The notes under the pieces are model-generated. The model had not been told where the DNA came from. It did no database searches and was given only the letters and a program-made list of their open reading frames with translations. A stretch of 64,000 nucleotides of DNA from Akkermansiaceae bacterium (GTDB taxonomy: Bacteria; Verrucomicrobiota; Verrucomicrobiia; Verrucomicrobiales; Akkermansiaceae), in assembly GCA_015061985.1 (NCBI GenBank), contig SUVN01000009.1, positions 1 to 64,000 of the forward strand. The letters run 5' to 3'. A program made the position numbers and the translations under genes. The first letter of the stretch is position 1; each line of letters starts with the position of its first letter. Shown here one piece after another: positions 44,373 through 54,689 of the stretch.

Positions 44373-46070
44373 ATGATTGTTTTCCGTAACCTTTTTCTGT
44401 ATGTTTTCTGCCTGGTGCTGGTGGCTTGTGTGAGTGTGGTGCTGTTGGTGCCGGAGAGCCTGTTGCCTGCGAAGTGCGGGTTGGAGGTGCCGAATCGGCT
44501 TCGCGTTGCCTTGTCCCTGGGGGCGGACCCGGCTCGGGGTGATGCGGGGAAAGAGTTGTTACGGCATGCCGCAACCATCGGTAATGAAGAGGTGGTACGT
44601 CTTCTGCTGTTGCATGGTGTGAAGCCTCAGAATTTCAGCAGTTACACGGAGGAGGATACTTTCCTGAAGGATGTCATCAGCTCCGGCGGAGATATGGCGA
44701 TGGTACGCCTTCTGGTGGAAAACGGAGCATCGATACCGCTGATAAACGGGGTAAATGAACCGTACTGGGGTGAGATACCGATCGAAATGCTGGAGTATCT
44801 GCTTATGAGAGGTATGTCACCGGCAGAAGATGGGGGCGAATTATCGGTGCAGAGTATCTCTCGGGCTCTCTTGAAGTGTTATGAGGGCAGAGTGCCGGAA
44901 CTTTTAGACTTCCTGAAACAGAAAGCTGTTTCTCCGAAATTTCGTGTCAATATGCTGCGAACGGCGGTGTCTGTCAATAAACCGGCTGTTGTCAGAGCGC
45001 TGTTGCAGGAGGGCGTGACCCTTGTCGAGGCGGATGTGCAGGCGGGCGACATTCTCCACGCAGGCTGCGGAGAAAAGAGAAAGGATATCTCAGAGCTTGT
45101 TCAGGTATTGAAAGAGAACGGGTTTTCTCTGAATCAGGAGTTTGAGGATAACGAGACGTTGCTGGAGATGGCTTTCACCACAGTTCACCGGGATGTCTAC
45201 CGGGTGCTGGTGGCGGCCGGGGCTGATGAAGCCGCGTTGCGGCGAAAAGTGGGTGAAGCCGTGTATCTGGCTCAGTTCGGGACTCCGGAGGAAGTGGTGG
45301 CTGCCCTCCCGGCAGCTACGGAGGAGCAACAGAAAAAGGCACTGCACACGGCGCTGGATTGCAGCCGGGCAGATGTGGCGCATGCGTTGCTGGATGCCGG
45401 AGTGCCTATGGGGCGGGTGAAACCGTCATCAGTGGCTTTTGATACGGCTCTTCTCCGGCGTGTGTTGAATGGTGCAGCAGAGAAGACCCCCGAGTGGCGC
45501 CGCGATATTGCAGGTGCTTTTTTGCAGGCAGATGAAGAAGCGTATCCTATGTTGCTGGAGGCATACGGCGATATCAATGCCAAACTGTCGGATGATGTGT
45601 TTTATGATAGTCTGTTGGAGTCTGCCCTGATGGTCAACAATGTCCGGCTGGTTCGCTTCCTGCTGAAAAATGGCGCGAGCATGATGCCCGAGGCGGTGTT
45701 TTCCTGTTGTTCGGTTGAGAGTCTGGAGGCTCTGCTGGAGGCCGGGTTGGATATCAATATCCGCGATGAACTGGGTGAAACCTTGCTGATGCGTGCCGTT
45801 TTTGCCGATGAGGCAGACTTCGCCGCCGAACTCCTGAAACGCGGAGTGGATATCAATGCCCGTAATAAGGAGGGGGAAACCGCATTGCATATTGCAGTGA
45901 TGCATGGGGATGCTACGGAGCATGGAGATTATCCTGATATGATGCAAATGCTGCTGAAAGCCGGTGCGGATGCCTCTATTTGTAATGCGGAGGGACAAAC
46001 AGCGGAGGATTTGGCTATTGAGTATGCTCGCAGACGCGTTCTCCGGGTGTTGCGGGAGCACCGTAAATAA
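44373..46070 (+). CDS. Ankyrin-repeat protein with N-terminal membrane anchor
   Basis: The 565-aa protein begins with a transmembrane segment (NLFLYVFCLVLVACVSVVLLV). The rest is ankyrin-like helix pairs: NEEVVRLLLLHGV, DMAMVRLLVENGA, KPAVVRALLQEGV, RLVRFLLKNGA, then the best repeats (DELGETLLMRAVFADEADFA; NKEGETALHIAVMHGD; NAEGQTAEDLAIEYAR) near the C-terminus. Repeats in the middle are degenerate. It is probably a periplasmic or outer-leaflet protein-interaction scaffold. Partners are unknown. Confidence 0.8.
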   Translation: MIVFRNLFLYVFCLVLVACVSVVLLVPESLLPAKCGLEVPNRLRVALSLGADPARGDAGKELLRHAATIGNEEVVRLLLLHGVKPQNFSSYTEEDTFLKDVISSGGDMAMVRLLVENGASIPLINGVNEPYWGEIPIEMLEYLLMRGMSPAEDGGELSVQSISRALLKCYEGRVPELLDFLKQKAVSPKFRVNMLRTAVSVNKPAVVRALLQEGVTLVEADVQAGDILHAGCGEKRKDISELVQVLKENGFSLNQEFEDNETLLEMAFTTVHRDVYRVLVAAGADEAALRRKVGEAVYLAQFGTPEEVVAALPAATEEQQKKALHTALDCSRADVAHALLDAGVPMGRVKPSSVAFDTALLRRVLNGAAEKTPEWRRDIAGAFLQADEEAYPMLLEAYGDINAKLSDDVFYDSLLESALMVNNVRLVRFLLKNGASMMPEAVFSCCSVESLEALLEAGLDINIRDELGETLLMRAVFADEADFAAELLKRGVDINARNKEGETALHIAVMHGDATEHGDYPDMMQMLLKAGADASICNAEGQTAEDLAIEYARRRVLRVLREHRK

Positions 46071-46165
46071 TTTCCATCAGCTCTGGCAGAGAGCCTCGGC
46101 AAGGTCGCGCGGCAGGGAGTCGTTCGGCAGTTCCGTAGGGGATGGGGATAGATTGAAGAAAAATT

Positions 46166-46290
46166 CTAAGGAAGTACAAAGTCAAACGGCCGATGGACAA
46201 GGTGCAGAATTTCGCTCGCTTTGCAACCAACTCTTTGTCCTGCTGCGAGCCAGAGGTGCGCCTGACTTTTCCTTTGTACATCGTACGTAA
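46166..46290 (+). repeat. Dispersed intergenic repeat, copy C
   Basis: A shorter and more diverged relative of 17970-18145 and 448-561. It shares AAGTACAAAGTCAAA, CGATGGACAAGGT and the right-hand GACTTTTCCTT. It fills most of the gap between the ankyrin gene and the leuS terminator. No gene is supported here. Confidence 0.65.
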
Positions 46291-46373
46291 GCATTCGACG
46301 CTGAGCGATAAATCTCGCCCTGCATCGAAAGCTTACCATTAAAGTCCCATCCGGCAACTTATTGGAGATTCCG

Positions 46374-46411
46374 GAAAAAAAGGCCCCCGCCGGAGCAGAA
46401 CCGACGGGGAC
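46374..46411 (-). terminator. Terminator of leuS
   Basis: On the minus strand CCCCGTCGG pairs with CCGGCGGGG (one G-U pair) and is followed by a long T run. Confidence 0.8.
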
Positions 46412-46427
46412 AGGTAATAATGGTTTC

Positions 46428-49010
<2,583 letters not shown>

Positions 49011-49020
49011 AACGCGCGTG

Positions 49021-49049
49021 AATATAGTACACTCATCGCTCATTGGCAA
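49021..49049 (-). promoter_or_regulatory. Promoter of leuS
   Basis: TTGCCA (49044-49049), a 17-bp spacer and TATATT (49021-49026), read leftward. The -10 ends 10 bases before the ATG, leaving at most a few untranslated bases. Confidence 0.7.
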
Positions 49050-49121
49050 GCCTTTTGTGTGTTTGTCAGGGGGGATGACAGCAGAAATAATTATTATTCC
49101 GTGAAAGAATTTATTTTGAGC

Positions 49122-49150
49122 GTGACAATTGTTTGCTGATGGTGCATAGT
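49122..49150 (+). promoter_or_regulatory. Promoter of the LOG-family gene
   Basis: GTGACA (49122-49127), a 17-bp spacer and CATAGT (49145-49150). The -10 ends 6 bases before ATG 49157. Confidence 0.5.
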
Positions 49151-49156
49151 AGCATT

Positions 49157-50245
49157 ATGAGCAGACCTGAATTTCTTGCAGCGCGTGATTTGAACAGCCG
49201 TGCCGAGCGCCCGGCGGCGGTTTCCATTCCGGTGAGTACGGGGAATCCCGTGCTGGATGCGAACCTGTATGACCTTTCCCGCCGTTTCTGTGGGACGCAT
49301 GATCCGGATACGGTGCTGCAGATGCTGTCCACGGTGATGAATGCCGCCGCCAGTGAACTGGGTGAGCACGAGCTGGAAATCATGAACACCTCGCTGGATG
49401 AGCTTTTTGTGGCAGATAAGATGTTTCACCCCTACCGCAATGTTCGCAAGATTACCTGTTTCGGGTCTGCCCGCATCCGACCGGAGGAGGATAGCTACAA
49501 GCTGGCGGTGGAATTCGCCCGCCTGGCGGCGGAACACGGCTACATGATTATCACGGGCGGCGGCCCCGGTATCATGCAGGCGGCCAACGAAGGCGCCGGG
49601 CGCGAAAAGTCTTTCGGGCTCAACATCACACTGCCCTTTGAGCAGCATCCCAACCCGGTGGTGGACGGCAGCGACAAGATGATGAACTTCTATTATTTCT
49701 TCACCCGCAAGCTCAACCTGCTGAAACAGACGCACGCTCTGGTGGCCTTCCCGGGCGGCTTTGGCACCATGGATGAGATTTTTGAGACGGTGACGCTGAT
49801 GCAGACCGGTAAATGCTCCATTTTCCCCGTAGTGCTGCTTGACCCGCCCGGGGAGACGTTCTGGGCGCGCTGGGTGCGCTTTGCCAACAAGGAATTACTG
49901 GCAGATAAGCTCATTTCACCGGAGGATATGAGCCTGTTGTACGTGAGTAAGAGCGCGGAGGATGCGTACAACTACATCGCCCGCTTCTACAGCCGCTTCC
50001 ACTCCTACTACTTTGACGGGAAAAAGGCGGTGCTGCGCATGAATGCGGCCGCCCCGCAGGAGACGCTGGACTGGATAAGCAAGGATTTTGCCGATATTCT
50101 GCCGCAGAACGACGTGGTGCAAGTGCTCGGGGATTCTGCGGACCCGGAGCCCCTGCTGGCACACATGCCGCATATCTCCTTCACTTTCAAAGCCGGTGCC
50201 TACGCCCGGTTGAAAGAACTCATCGATGTGGTAAATGATTTCTGA
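49157..50245 (+). CDS. LOG-family (TIGR00730-like) nucleotide phosphoribohydrolase
   Basis: The 362-aa protein contains the Rossmann-like LOG core: ITCFGSARIRPEED, MIITGGGPGIMQAANEGA and the diagnostic PGGFGTMDEIFE (catalytic Arg/Glu). Related enzymes cleave ribose-5-phosphate from nucleotide monophosphates and were long misnamed lysine decarboxylases. The protein has an extra ~95-residue N-terminal and a ~90-residue C-terminal segment, so it is a longer subfamily than typical 180-200-aa LOG proteins. The substrate is unknown. Confidence 0.85.
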   Translation: MSRPEFLAARDLNSRAERPAAVSIPVSTGNPVLDANLYDLSRRFCGTHDPDTVLQMLSTVMNAAASELGEHELEIMNTSLDELFVADKMFHPYRNVRKITCFGSARIRPEEDSYKLAVEFARLAAEHGYMIITGGGPGIMQAANEGAGREKSFGLNITLPFEQHPNPVVDGSDKMMNFYYFFTRKLNLLKQTHALVAFPGGFGTMDEIFETVTLMQTGKCSIFPVVLLDPPGETFWARWVRFANKELLADKLISPEDMSLLYVSKSAEDAYNYIARFYSRFHSYYFDGKKAVLRMNAAAPQETLDWISKDFADILPQNDVVQVLGDSADPEPLLAHMPHISFTFKAGAYARLKELIDVVNDF

Positions 50246-50305
50246 TGCCGGGAAGGGAGGCGGGGGCTTCTGCCCCGCGCAGCGTGTGCGCGACGTGGTT
50301 TGCGC

Positions 50306-50334
50306 TTGCCATGAGCAGCGGAAACGGTTACAAT
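50306..50334 (+). promoter_or_regulatory. Promoter of the 50341 gene
   Basis: TTGCCA (50306-50311), a 17-bp spacer and TACAAT (50329-50334). The -10 ends 6 bases before the ATG, predicting a leaderless mRNA. Confidence 0.7.
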
Positions 50335-50340
50335 GAACGC

Positions 50341-50862
50341 ATGAAGAAGTTAATCACGATGCTCTGTGCCTGTGCAGCTCTGCTGGTGCCTGCTGCGGGG
50401 CAGGGGGTTAACCTGACGGAGAGCGGTGATATGGTGCGCGTGATGCGGCATCCGGACGGCTCGCGCTCCATCTATCAGCGCCAGGCCGGCTGGCGCGGGA
50501 TGCGCTGCTCCACTTATTCTCCCAGCGGTCGTCTGGCCGCCGTGAATGACTACACGGAGGGTAAGTACGGTCAGCTGGTGGGCTGCCTTATCTACGACCA
50601 TACCAAGAAAAATGTCATCTACAAGGTATCCTACGGCTATGACAGCCGCGCTCGTCTGGTGGAAGAGCGTATGTTTTCCAACCCCGGCGGAAAGCTGGTG
50701 CAGCGTGTGATTTACAAGTACGATAACCAGGGCAACCGCTCGAAGCCTCTCATCATTTCCCTGAACACCGGCGGTAACAATGTGCAGGAAATCGCGCCCA
50801 CGATGCGTGATGATGTGAACCGCATCAACCGTGAGCTGGGGGGAGGCCGCCGCAGACGCTAA
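50341..50862 (+). CDS. Exported protein with YD-like repeats, unknown function
   Basis: The 173-aa product has signal peptide MKKLITMLCACAALLVPAAG. The mature domain has repeating strand motifs (DGSRSIYQRQAGWRG, SPSGRLAAVNDYTEGKYGQ, YGYDSRARLVEERMFSNPGGKLVQRVIYKYDNQGN) like those of YD/RHS beta-cages or MORN-type sheets. It ends in GGGRRRR. An upstream frame could add residues, but the promoter and signal peptide fix the start. It leads a set of closely spaced rightward genes. Confidence 0.75.
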   Translation: MKKLITMLCACAALLVPAAGQGVNLTESGDMVRVMRHPDGSRSIYQRQAGWRGMRCSTYSPSGRLAAVNDYTEGKYGQLVGCLIYDHTKKNVIYKVSYGYDSRARLVEERMFSNPGGKLVQRVIYKYDNQGNRSKPLIISLNTGGNNVQEIAPTMRDDVNRINRELGGGRRRR

Positions 50863-50883
50863 CGACTGACAAAACCAATAGCT

Positions 50884-51252
50884 ATGGAAAAATTCTCCTG
50901 GCAGGATAAGGATGAGGACGGCAACAAGGTCATCTATGAGGCGCAGCACTTCGGTGGCTGGTGGCAGCTGATGGTTGCGCCCAAGGTGGGGCGCAGCTTG
51001 CGCGATGAGGTGGAGTTTACCCCGGCAGAGTTCACAACGGAAATCTGGCAGGCTCTGCGCGATTTGTTGTGGCGCAAGTACCAGCGCCGCCGCGTGGCCT
51101 GGAGCATGGTGGAGCATATCGATGACATTCTGGCCGGCAAGGCTTCCAACGAGCGCAAGGAATGCCCGGCGCAGATTGCCAAAGCGAAACCCGCCAATCA
51201 TACCCGCGGATTCCGCACGAATAACCCCCGTATCGGAAGATTGGAAAAATGA
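50884..51252 (+). CDS. Hypothetical 122-aa protein upstream of mazG
   Basis: A soluble, basic protein (MEKFSWQDKDEDGNKVIYEAQHFGG…) with two Trp-rich helices (WWQLMVAPKVG, EIWQALRDLLWRKYQRRR). The C-terminus is Lys/Asn/Arg-rich and may be disordered and nucleic-acid binding. Its stop overlaps the mazG start (51249-51252), so the two are translationally coupled. I recognise no family. Confidence 0.7.
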   Translation: MEKFSWQDKDEDGNKVIYEAQHFGGWWQLMVAPKVGRSLRDEVEFTPAEFTTEIWQALRDLLWRKYQRRRVAWSMVEHIDDILAGKASNERKECPAQIAKAKPANHTRGFRTNNPRIGRLEK

Positions 51253-52076
51253 TGACGGATGAGGAGATGATGAACTGCCGCGAACCGGAGCGGCAGTTGG
51301 AGCGCGCCATTGCCGTGATGCATCGTCTGCGCTGCCCCGGTGGGTGTCCCTGGGATGCTGAGCAGACGCATGATTCCATCATCAGCAATCTGTTGGAGGA
51401 ATGCTATGAGTGCATCGATGCCATCCGTGCCCGCGATTGGGCGCACATGCGTGAGGAGCTGGGCGATGTGCTGTTGCAGGTGATATTTCATGCCGAAATG
51501 GCACAGGAAAACCCGGAGGCCGGGTTCGGTATGGCAGAAATTGCCTGCGATCTGGCAGACAAGCTGGTGCGCCGTCACCCGCATGTCTTCGGTCAATCCG
51601 AGGTGAAAGACACGGAAGGGGTGCTGACGCAGTGGGATGCTATCAAGCGTCAGGAACATGCCATTGAGGATAAGCCCTACCTTCAGGATTGCGGTAAGGG
51701 GCTTCCCTCCATGCTGCGTACCTGGAAAATCACCAAAAAAGTGGCCAAGGTGGGCTTCGACTGGCCGGATCACGCCGGGGTGGTGGAAAAGATTCGGGAA
51801 GAGACGGCAGAGGTGGAGGAAACGCTTGCCCTGCCGGATGATGACCCGCATGTGCAGGAGGAACTGGGCGATTTGCTCTTTGTGATTGTGAATCTGTGCC
51901 GCCGCCGCGGCATTGACCCGGAGCTTGCGCTGGATGCCGCCAACCGCAAGTTTGAACGCCGATTCAATGCGCTGGAAAGTCGGCTGAAGCAGGAAGGAAT
52001 CAGCCTGCGGGATGCCTCCGCCGAGTGCATGGAGGAGGCCTGGCAGGCGGTGAAACGCTCGGAACCGACTGCATGA
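51249..52076 (+). CDS. mazG: Nucleoside triphosphate pyrophosphohydrolase MazG
   Basis: The 275-aa enzyme hydrolyses NTPs or dNTPs to NMPs and PPi and removes aberrant nucleotides. Two MazG domains are present: CPWDAEQTHDSIISNLLEECYE…REELGDVLLQVIFHAEMA, with the E-x-x-E…E-x-x-D metal motif, and a second copy KIREETAEVEET…VQEELGDLLFVIVNLCR. The linker VFGQSEVKDTEGVLTQWDAIK is family-typical. It is coupled by 4-base overlaps to the genes on both sides. Confidence 0.95.
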   Translation: MMTDEEMMNCREPERQLERAIAVMHRLRCPGGCPWDAEQTHDSIISNLLEECYECIDAIRARDWAHMREELGDVLLQVIFHAEMAQENPEAGFGMAEIACDLADKLVRRHPHVFGQSEVKDTEGVLTQWDAIKRQEHAIEDKPYLQDCGKGLPSMLRTWKITKKVAKVGFDWPDHAGVVEKIREETAEVEETLALPDDDPHVQEELGDLLFVIVNLCRRRGIDPELALDAANRKFERRFNALESRLKQEGISLRDASAECMEEAWQAVKRSEPTA

Positions 52077-53050
52077 GCCTTCGGAGTACAGCTCTGTGGA
52101 TGCTGCTGTTCCCGGTGCTGCTGGGTTCCTGCTCCCTCCTGCAGACGCAGCCGGAGGAAAAACCGCAGGACAAGAGCCGCCGGATGATGGGGTTTGAGGA
52201 TGCCATGCCGCAGGTGGGTAATCCGCTTGTGCCCGGTACGGGTGACCCCAATGCGGTGAATTACAATGTGTCCACCTCTGAGGAGCTGGCGCAGATTGAC
52301 AATGGAGCGGAGGGTGAGGTCTATTTCACTGACCCGGACAATCCTGACAAGGAAATTGAGGGGATTACCAATGCCTTTGAGAACCGCCGGGGCGGTAACG
52401 GCTGGATGGAGGATTACGGACGCGCCATACGCTTTGCGCACCGTGAATGCCGTCCGATGATTATCTGGTTTCATGATTCGGTCATCAGCCCCAAGAGTAA
52501 GGAGCTGGGGGAGGCGCTGCTGGATTCGCCGGAATTCAATGAATGGTGTCGCGACAGGGTGGTGCGCGTGAAGCTGGACAGCGGTGCGAGCATAGATGAT
52601 GCCACGCGTGACCACGCCCGCTATTCCCGCAACGCCATCAATCGGCTTTCCCTCCGCTACGGGCTGTCCCGTAAGCCGTCCATGGCGGTTGTATCGCCCT
52701 CCGGCAAGCTGATGGTGGGTATCGACGGGTACAACGGCTTTGTGCAGGAGGTGGAGATGCTGCTCAAGAAAGGGGTGGAGGACTGTGAAAAGGATATCGA
52801 TGCCATGCGTGACCGCCTGGCCGACCGCGGCTACCGCACCTGGCATGCCGCGCGGGGGAATATGTCCCTCTTTGCCAAACTCCAGCGCTACGATGAGAAA
52901 AATAGCATGGTTTACCTCCGCGAGTATGGCGGCAAGACCTCCCGCACCAAATTGAAGCGTTTCTGCGCGGAGGATAGAGCCCACATCCTGCAATGGCAGC
53001 AGGAAAAGGAGGCAAAGAAAGCGAAAAAGAAGCAGCACCGGGAGTCATGA
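52073..53050 (+). CDS. Lipoprotein with thioredoxin-like and SHD1-like domains
   Basis: The 325-aa protein starts MSLRSTALWMLLFPVLLGSCS, a lipoprotein signal with lipidated Cys ~20. Residues ~120-240 resemble a thioredoxin fold (PMIIWFHDSV…VVRVKLD…RYGLSRKPSMAVVSPSGKLMV) but lack the CxxC. Residues ~265-315 look like an SHD1-type domain (YRTWHAARGNMSLFAKLQRYD…VYLREYGG). A Lys-rich tail ends the protein. Overlaps of 4 bases with mazG and with the TetR gene place it in one operon. Function unknown. Confidence 0.7.
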   Translation: MSLRSTALWMLLFPVLLGSCSLLQTQPEEKPQDKSRRMMGFEDAMPQVGNPLVPGTGDPNAVNYNVSTSEELAQIDNGAEGEVYFTDPDNPDKEIEGITNAFENRRGGNGWMEDYGRAIRFAHRECRPMIIWFHDSVISPKSKELGEALLDSPEFNEWCRDRVVRVKLDSGASIDDATRDHARYSRNAINRLSLRYGLSRKPSMAVVSPSGKLMVGIDGYNGFVQEVEMLLKKGVEDCEKDIDAMRDRLADRGYRTWHAARGNMSLFAKLQRYDEKNSMVYLREYGGKTSRTKLKRFCAEDRAHILQWQQEKEAKKAKKKQHRES

Positions 53051-53667
53051 GCAAGTCCGATGAAACCAAGGCGCAGATTATGCGCGCGGCGGTGCAGCTC
53101 TTTACCCGCCTGGGCTACGAGGGCACGGGACTCCGCCCGCTGGCGGATGAGGCCGGGGTGAACGTCGGGTTGATTCGTTATCATTTCGGGCACAAGGTGG
53201 ACGTGTACCGCGACACGCTGGCCTATGTGTCTGAGCAGTACAATGCCGTTTGTCTGGAGGCACTCCGGGAGGTGCGCCACACCGGGAGTGCGGAGGATAT
53301 CATCTATTCCTGGCTGGCGGCCCCCATTACCCGCTGGAAGGATTCTTCCGTCGCATCGGGGGAAGAGGTGCTCTGTTTCCTGAACCGCATGGGCTATGAA
53401 GAGCCGGAACTGACTCGCGGGGTTTATGAGTCCCATTATTCCTATGCCCTGCAGGAGTGGCAGGATGCCGTCAGAGCCCATTTTCCGGGCATGGAGCGCG
53501 GGGAGTGGCTGTGGTGTCTGACCTGTCTGCGCGGGATGTATTTCAACATTGTCGCGCACAATGACTTTACTCTCTGGGGAGTGCCGGCCATCACAGACAA
53601 GGAGGCCGCCATCTACCGTCTGGCACAGGATGCCGTCAAGCTGTTGCAGACCTATTCAGCGGAATGA
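53047..53667 (+). CDS. TetR-family transcriptional regulator
   Basis: The 206-aa regulator has the N-terminal TetR helix-turn-helix (KAQIMRAAVQLFTRLGYEGTGLRPLADEAGVNVGLIRYHFGHK, Tyr-His-Phe recognition end). The all-helical C-terminal domain resembles CerR/DUF1956-type members. The start overlaps the lipoprotein stop. Target genes cannot be deduced; local autoregulation of this operon is plausible, but no operator was identified. Confidence 0.85.
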   Translation: MSKSDETKAQIMRAAVQLFTRLGYEGTGLRPLADEAGVNVGLIRYHFGHKVDVYRDTLAYVSEQYNAVCLEALREVRHTGSAEDIIYSWLAAPITRWKDSSVASGEEVLCFLNRMGYEEPELTRGVYESHYSYALQEWQDAVRAHFPGMERGEWLWCLTCLRGMYFNIVAHNDFTLWGVPAITDKEAAIYRLAQDAVKLLQTYSAE

Positions 53668-53750
53668 ATGCCGAAGCCTTGTGTAACAAATGTGTTACAG
53701 TGGATGAACGGGGTTGACGGAACGCCTGCGGCATGGTACGGTGAAGCCGT

Positions 53751-54142
53751 ATGAGAACCTTTCTGAAGATAGTCTGCTGGCTGTTATCTGCTCCGGTGGC
53801 TTTTATTGCCGGCCTGTGCCTGCTTCAATTGACACCGATTGTATATGAGGTAGAGGTAATCCCCTGGAGAATCTGCCGCCGCATGTGCTGACGGTGAAAC
53901 GAGTGTCCGATTTGAATGAAAGGCTCAGGGCGTGTACCACGGGGATATGGGAAGTGGACCCCCTGATGGCTTGTTTTGACAAGGAAGCCATGCTGGCGGT
54001 TGCCACGGAGGAGGGCGGTTTGCAGCTGGTGCATGTATATCCGGCACTGGCGTGGCGCGGTAATTCTCCGGAAAATGACTGGCAGACGGTGGTGCAGCAA
54101 TGGCTTGCCTGTTGCGAACAGGAGGAAAGGAGGGGGCGATGA
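53751..54142 (+). pseudogene. Small membrane-anchored protein gene with apparent frameshift
   Basis: Frame one from ATG 53751 encodes a transmembrane start (MRTFLKIVCWLLSAPVAFIAG…TPIVYEVE) and stops at 53891. From about 53860 a second frame continues as NPLENLPPHVLTVKRVSDLNERL to a stop at 54142. Joining the two near GAGGTAGAGGTAA (a slip-prone repeat) gives a natural ~130-aa protein. The 4-base overlap of its end with the next gene supports a once-intact coupled pair. Sequencing error, real mutation or programmed shift remain possible. Confidence 0.55.
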
Positions 54143-54522
54143 ACCGGATAAAACGCCTGTATTGCTTCATCCTGGCTCTCTGGTTGGTGGCCTGTGGCCT
54201 GAGGTTTCCGCTGATCTATCTGGGCGGGTATCATCGGGTTGGGTTTGACGGAGTGCATGGCTGGTGGGTCTGGTCATCCGCTCCTCCGAGCGCTAAGGTG
54301 CCTCTTTTCCGCTTTGCGGAACTCAATAGACGTCTTGCTGAGGCTCAGCCCGGCGCGCGATTCTATTTTACCCCGGCAGACAGGGGAGATAATCACATGG
54401 GAATCATCGTATCACCTGCTATGGACGGCAGCGAAATACTCTCCCCGGCGGCTGAAGAGGTGTTAAAGACCTGGGTAAGCGAAAATCAGCAACACTACGA
54501 TCCATGTTATGCCGATTGGTAA
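54139..54522 (+). CDS. Small membrane-anchored hypothetical protein
   Basis: The 127-aa protein has one N-terminal hydrophobic segment (LYCFILALWLVACGL, possibly a lipoprotein Cys) and a soluble domain rich in Trp and Pro (GVHGWWVWSSAPPSAKVPLFRF). It has a strong purine-rich ribosome-binding site (AGGAAAGGAGGGGG) and overlaps the preceding frameshifted gene. No homology is recognised. Confidence 0.65.
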   Translation: MNRIKRLYCFILALWLVACGLRFPLIYLGGYHRVGFDGVHGWWVWSSAPPSAKVPLFRFAELNRRLAEAQPGARFYFTPADRGDNHMGIIVSPAMDGSEILSPAAEEVLKTWVSENQQHYDPCYADW

Positions 54523-54639
54523 GTTGAGGAACGGGACTGTCTGCGCTGAAACGTGATGGGGCATTTATGGGGGTATTGGCATAACGGCAGAGGTACGCCG
54601 ACTTTTGCCATTTCGGGAATCGTTTGCCGTTGATTGTTC

Positions 54640-54668
54640 TTGCCAAGCGCGTGCGGGCGGTGTATGAT
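54640..54668 (+). promoter_or_regulatory. Promoter of dnaB
   Basis: TTGCCA (54640-54645), a 17-bp spacer and TATGAT (54663-54668). The predicted leader is about 15 nt, without a clear Shine-Dalgarno sequence. Confidence 0.65.
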
Positions 54669-54689
54669 GTCCGCCCGCGAACGGTTATC

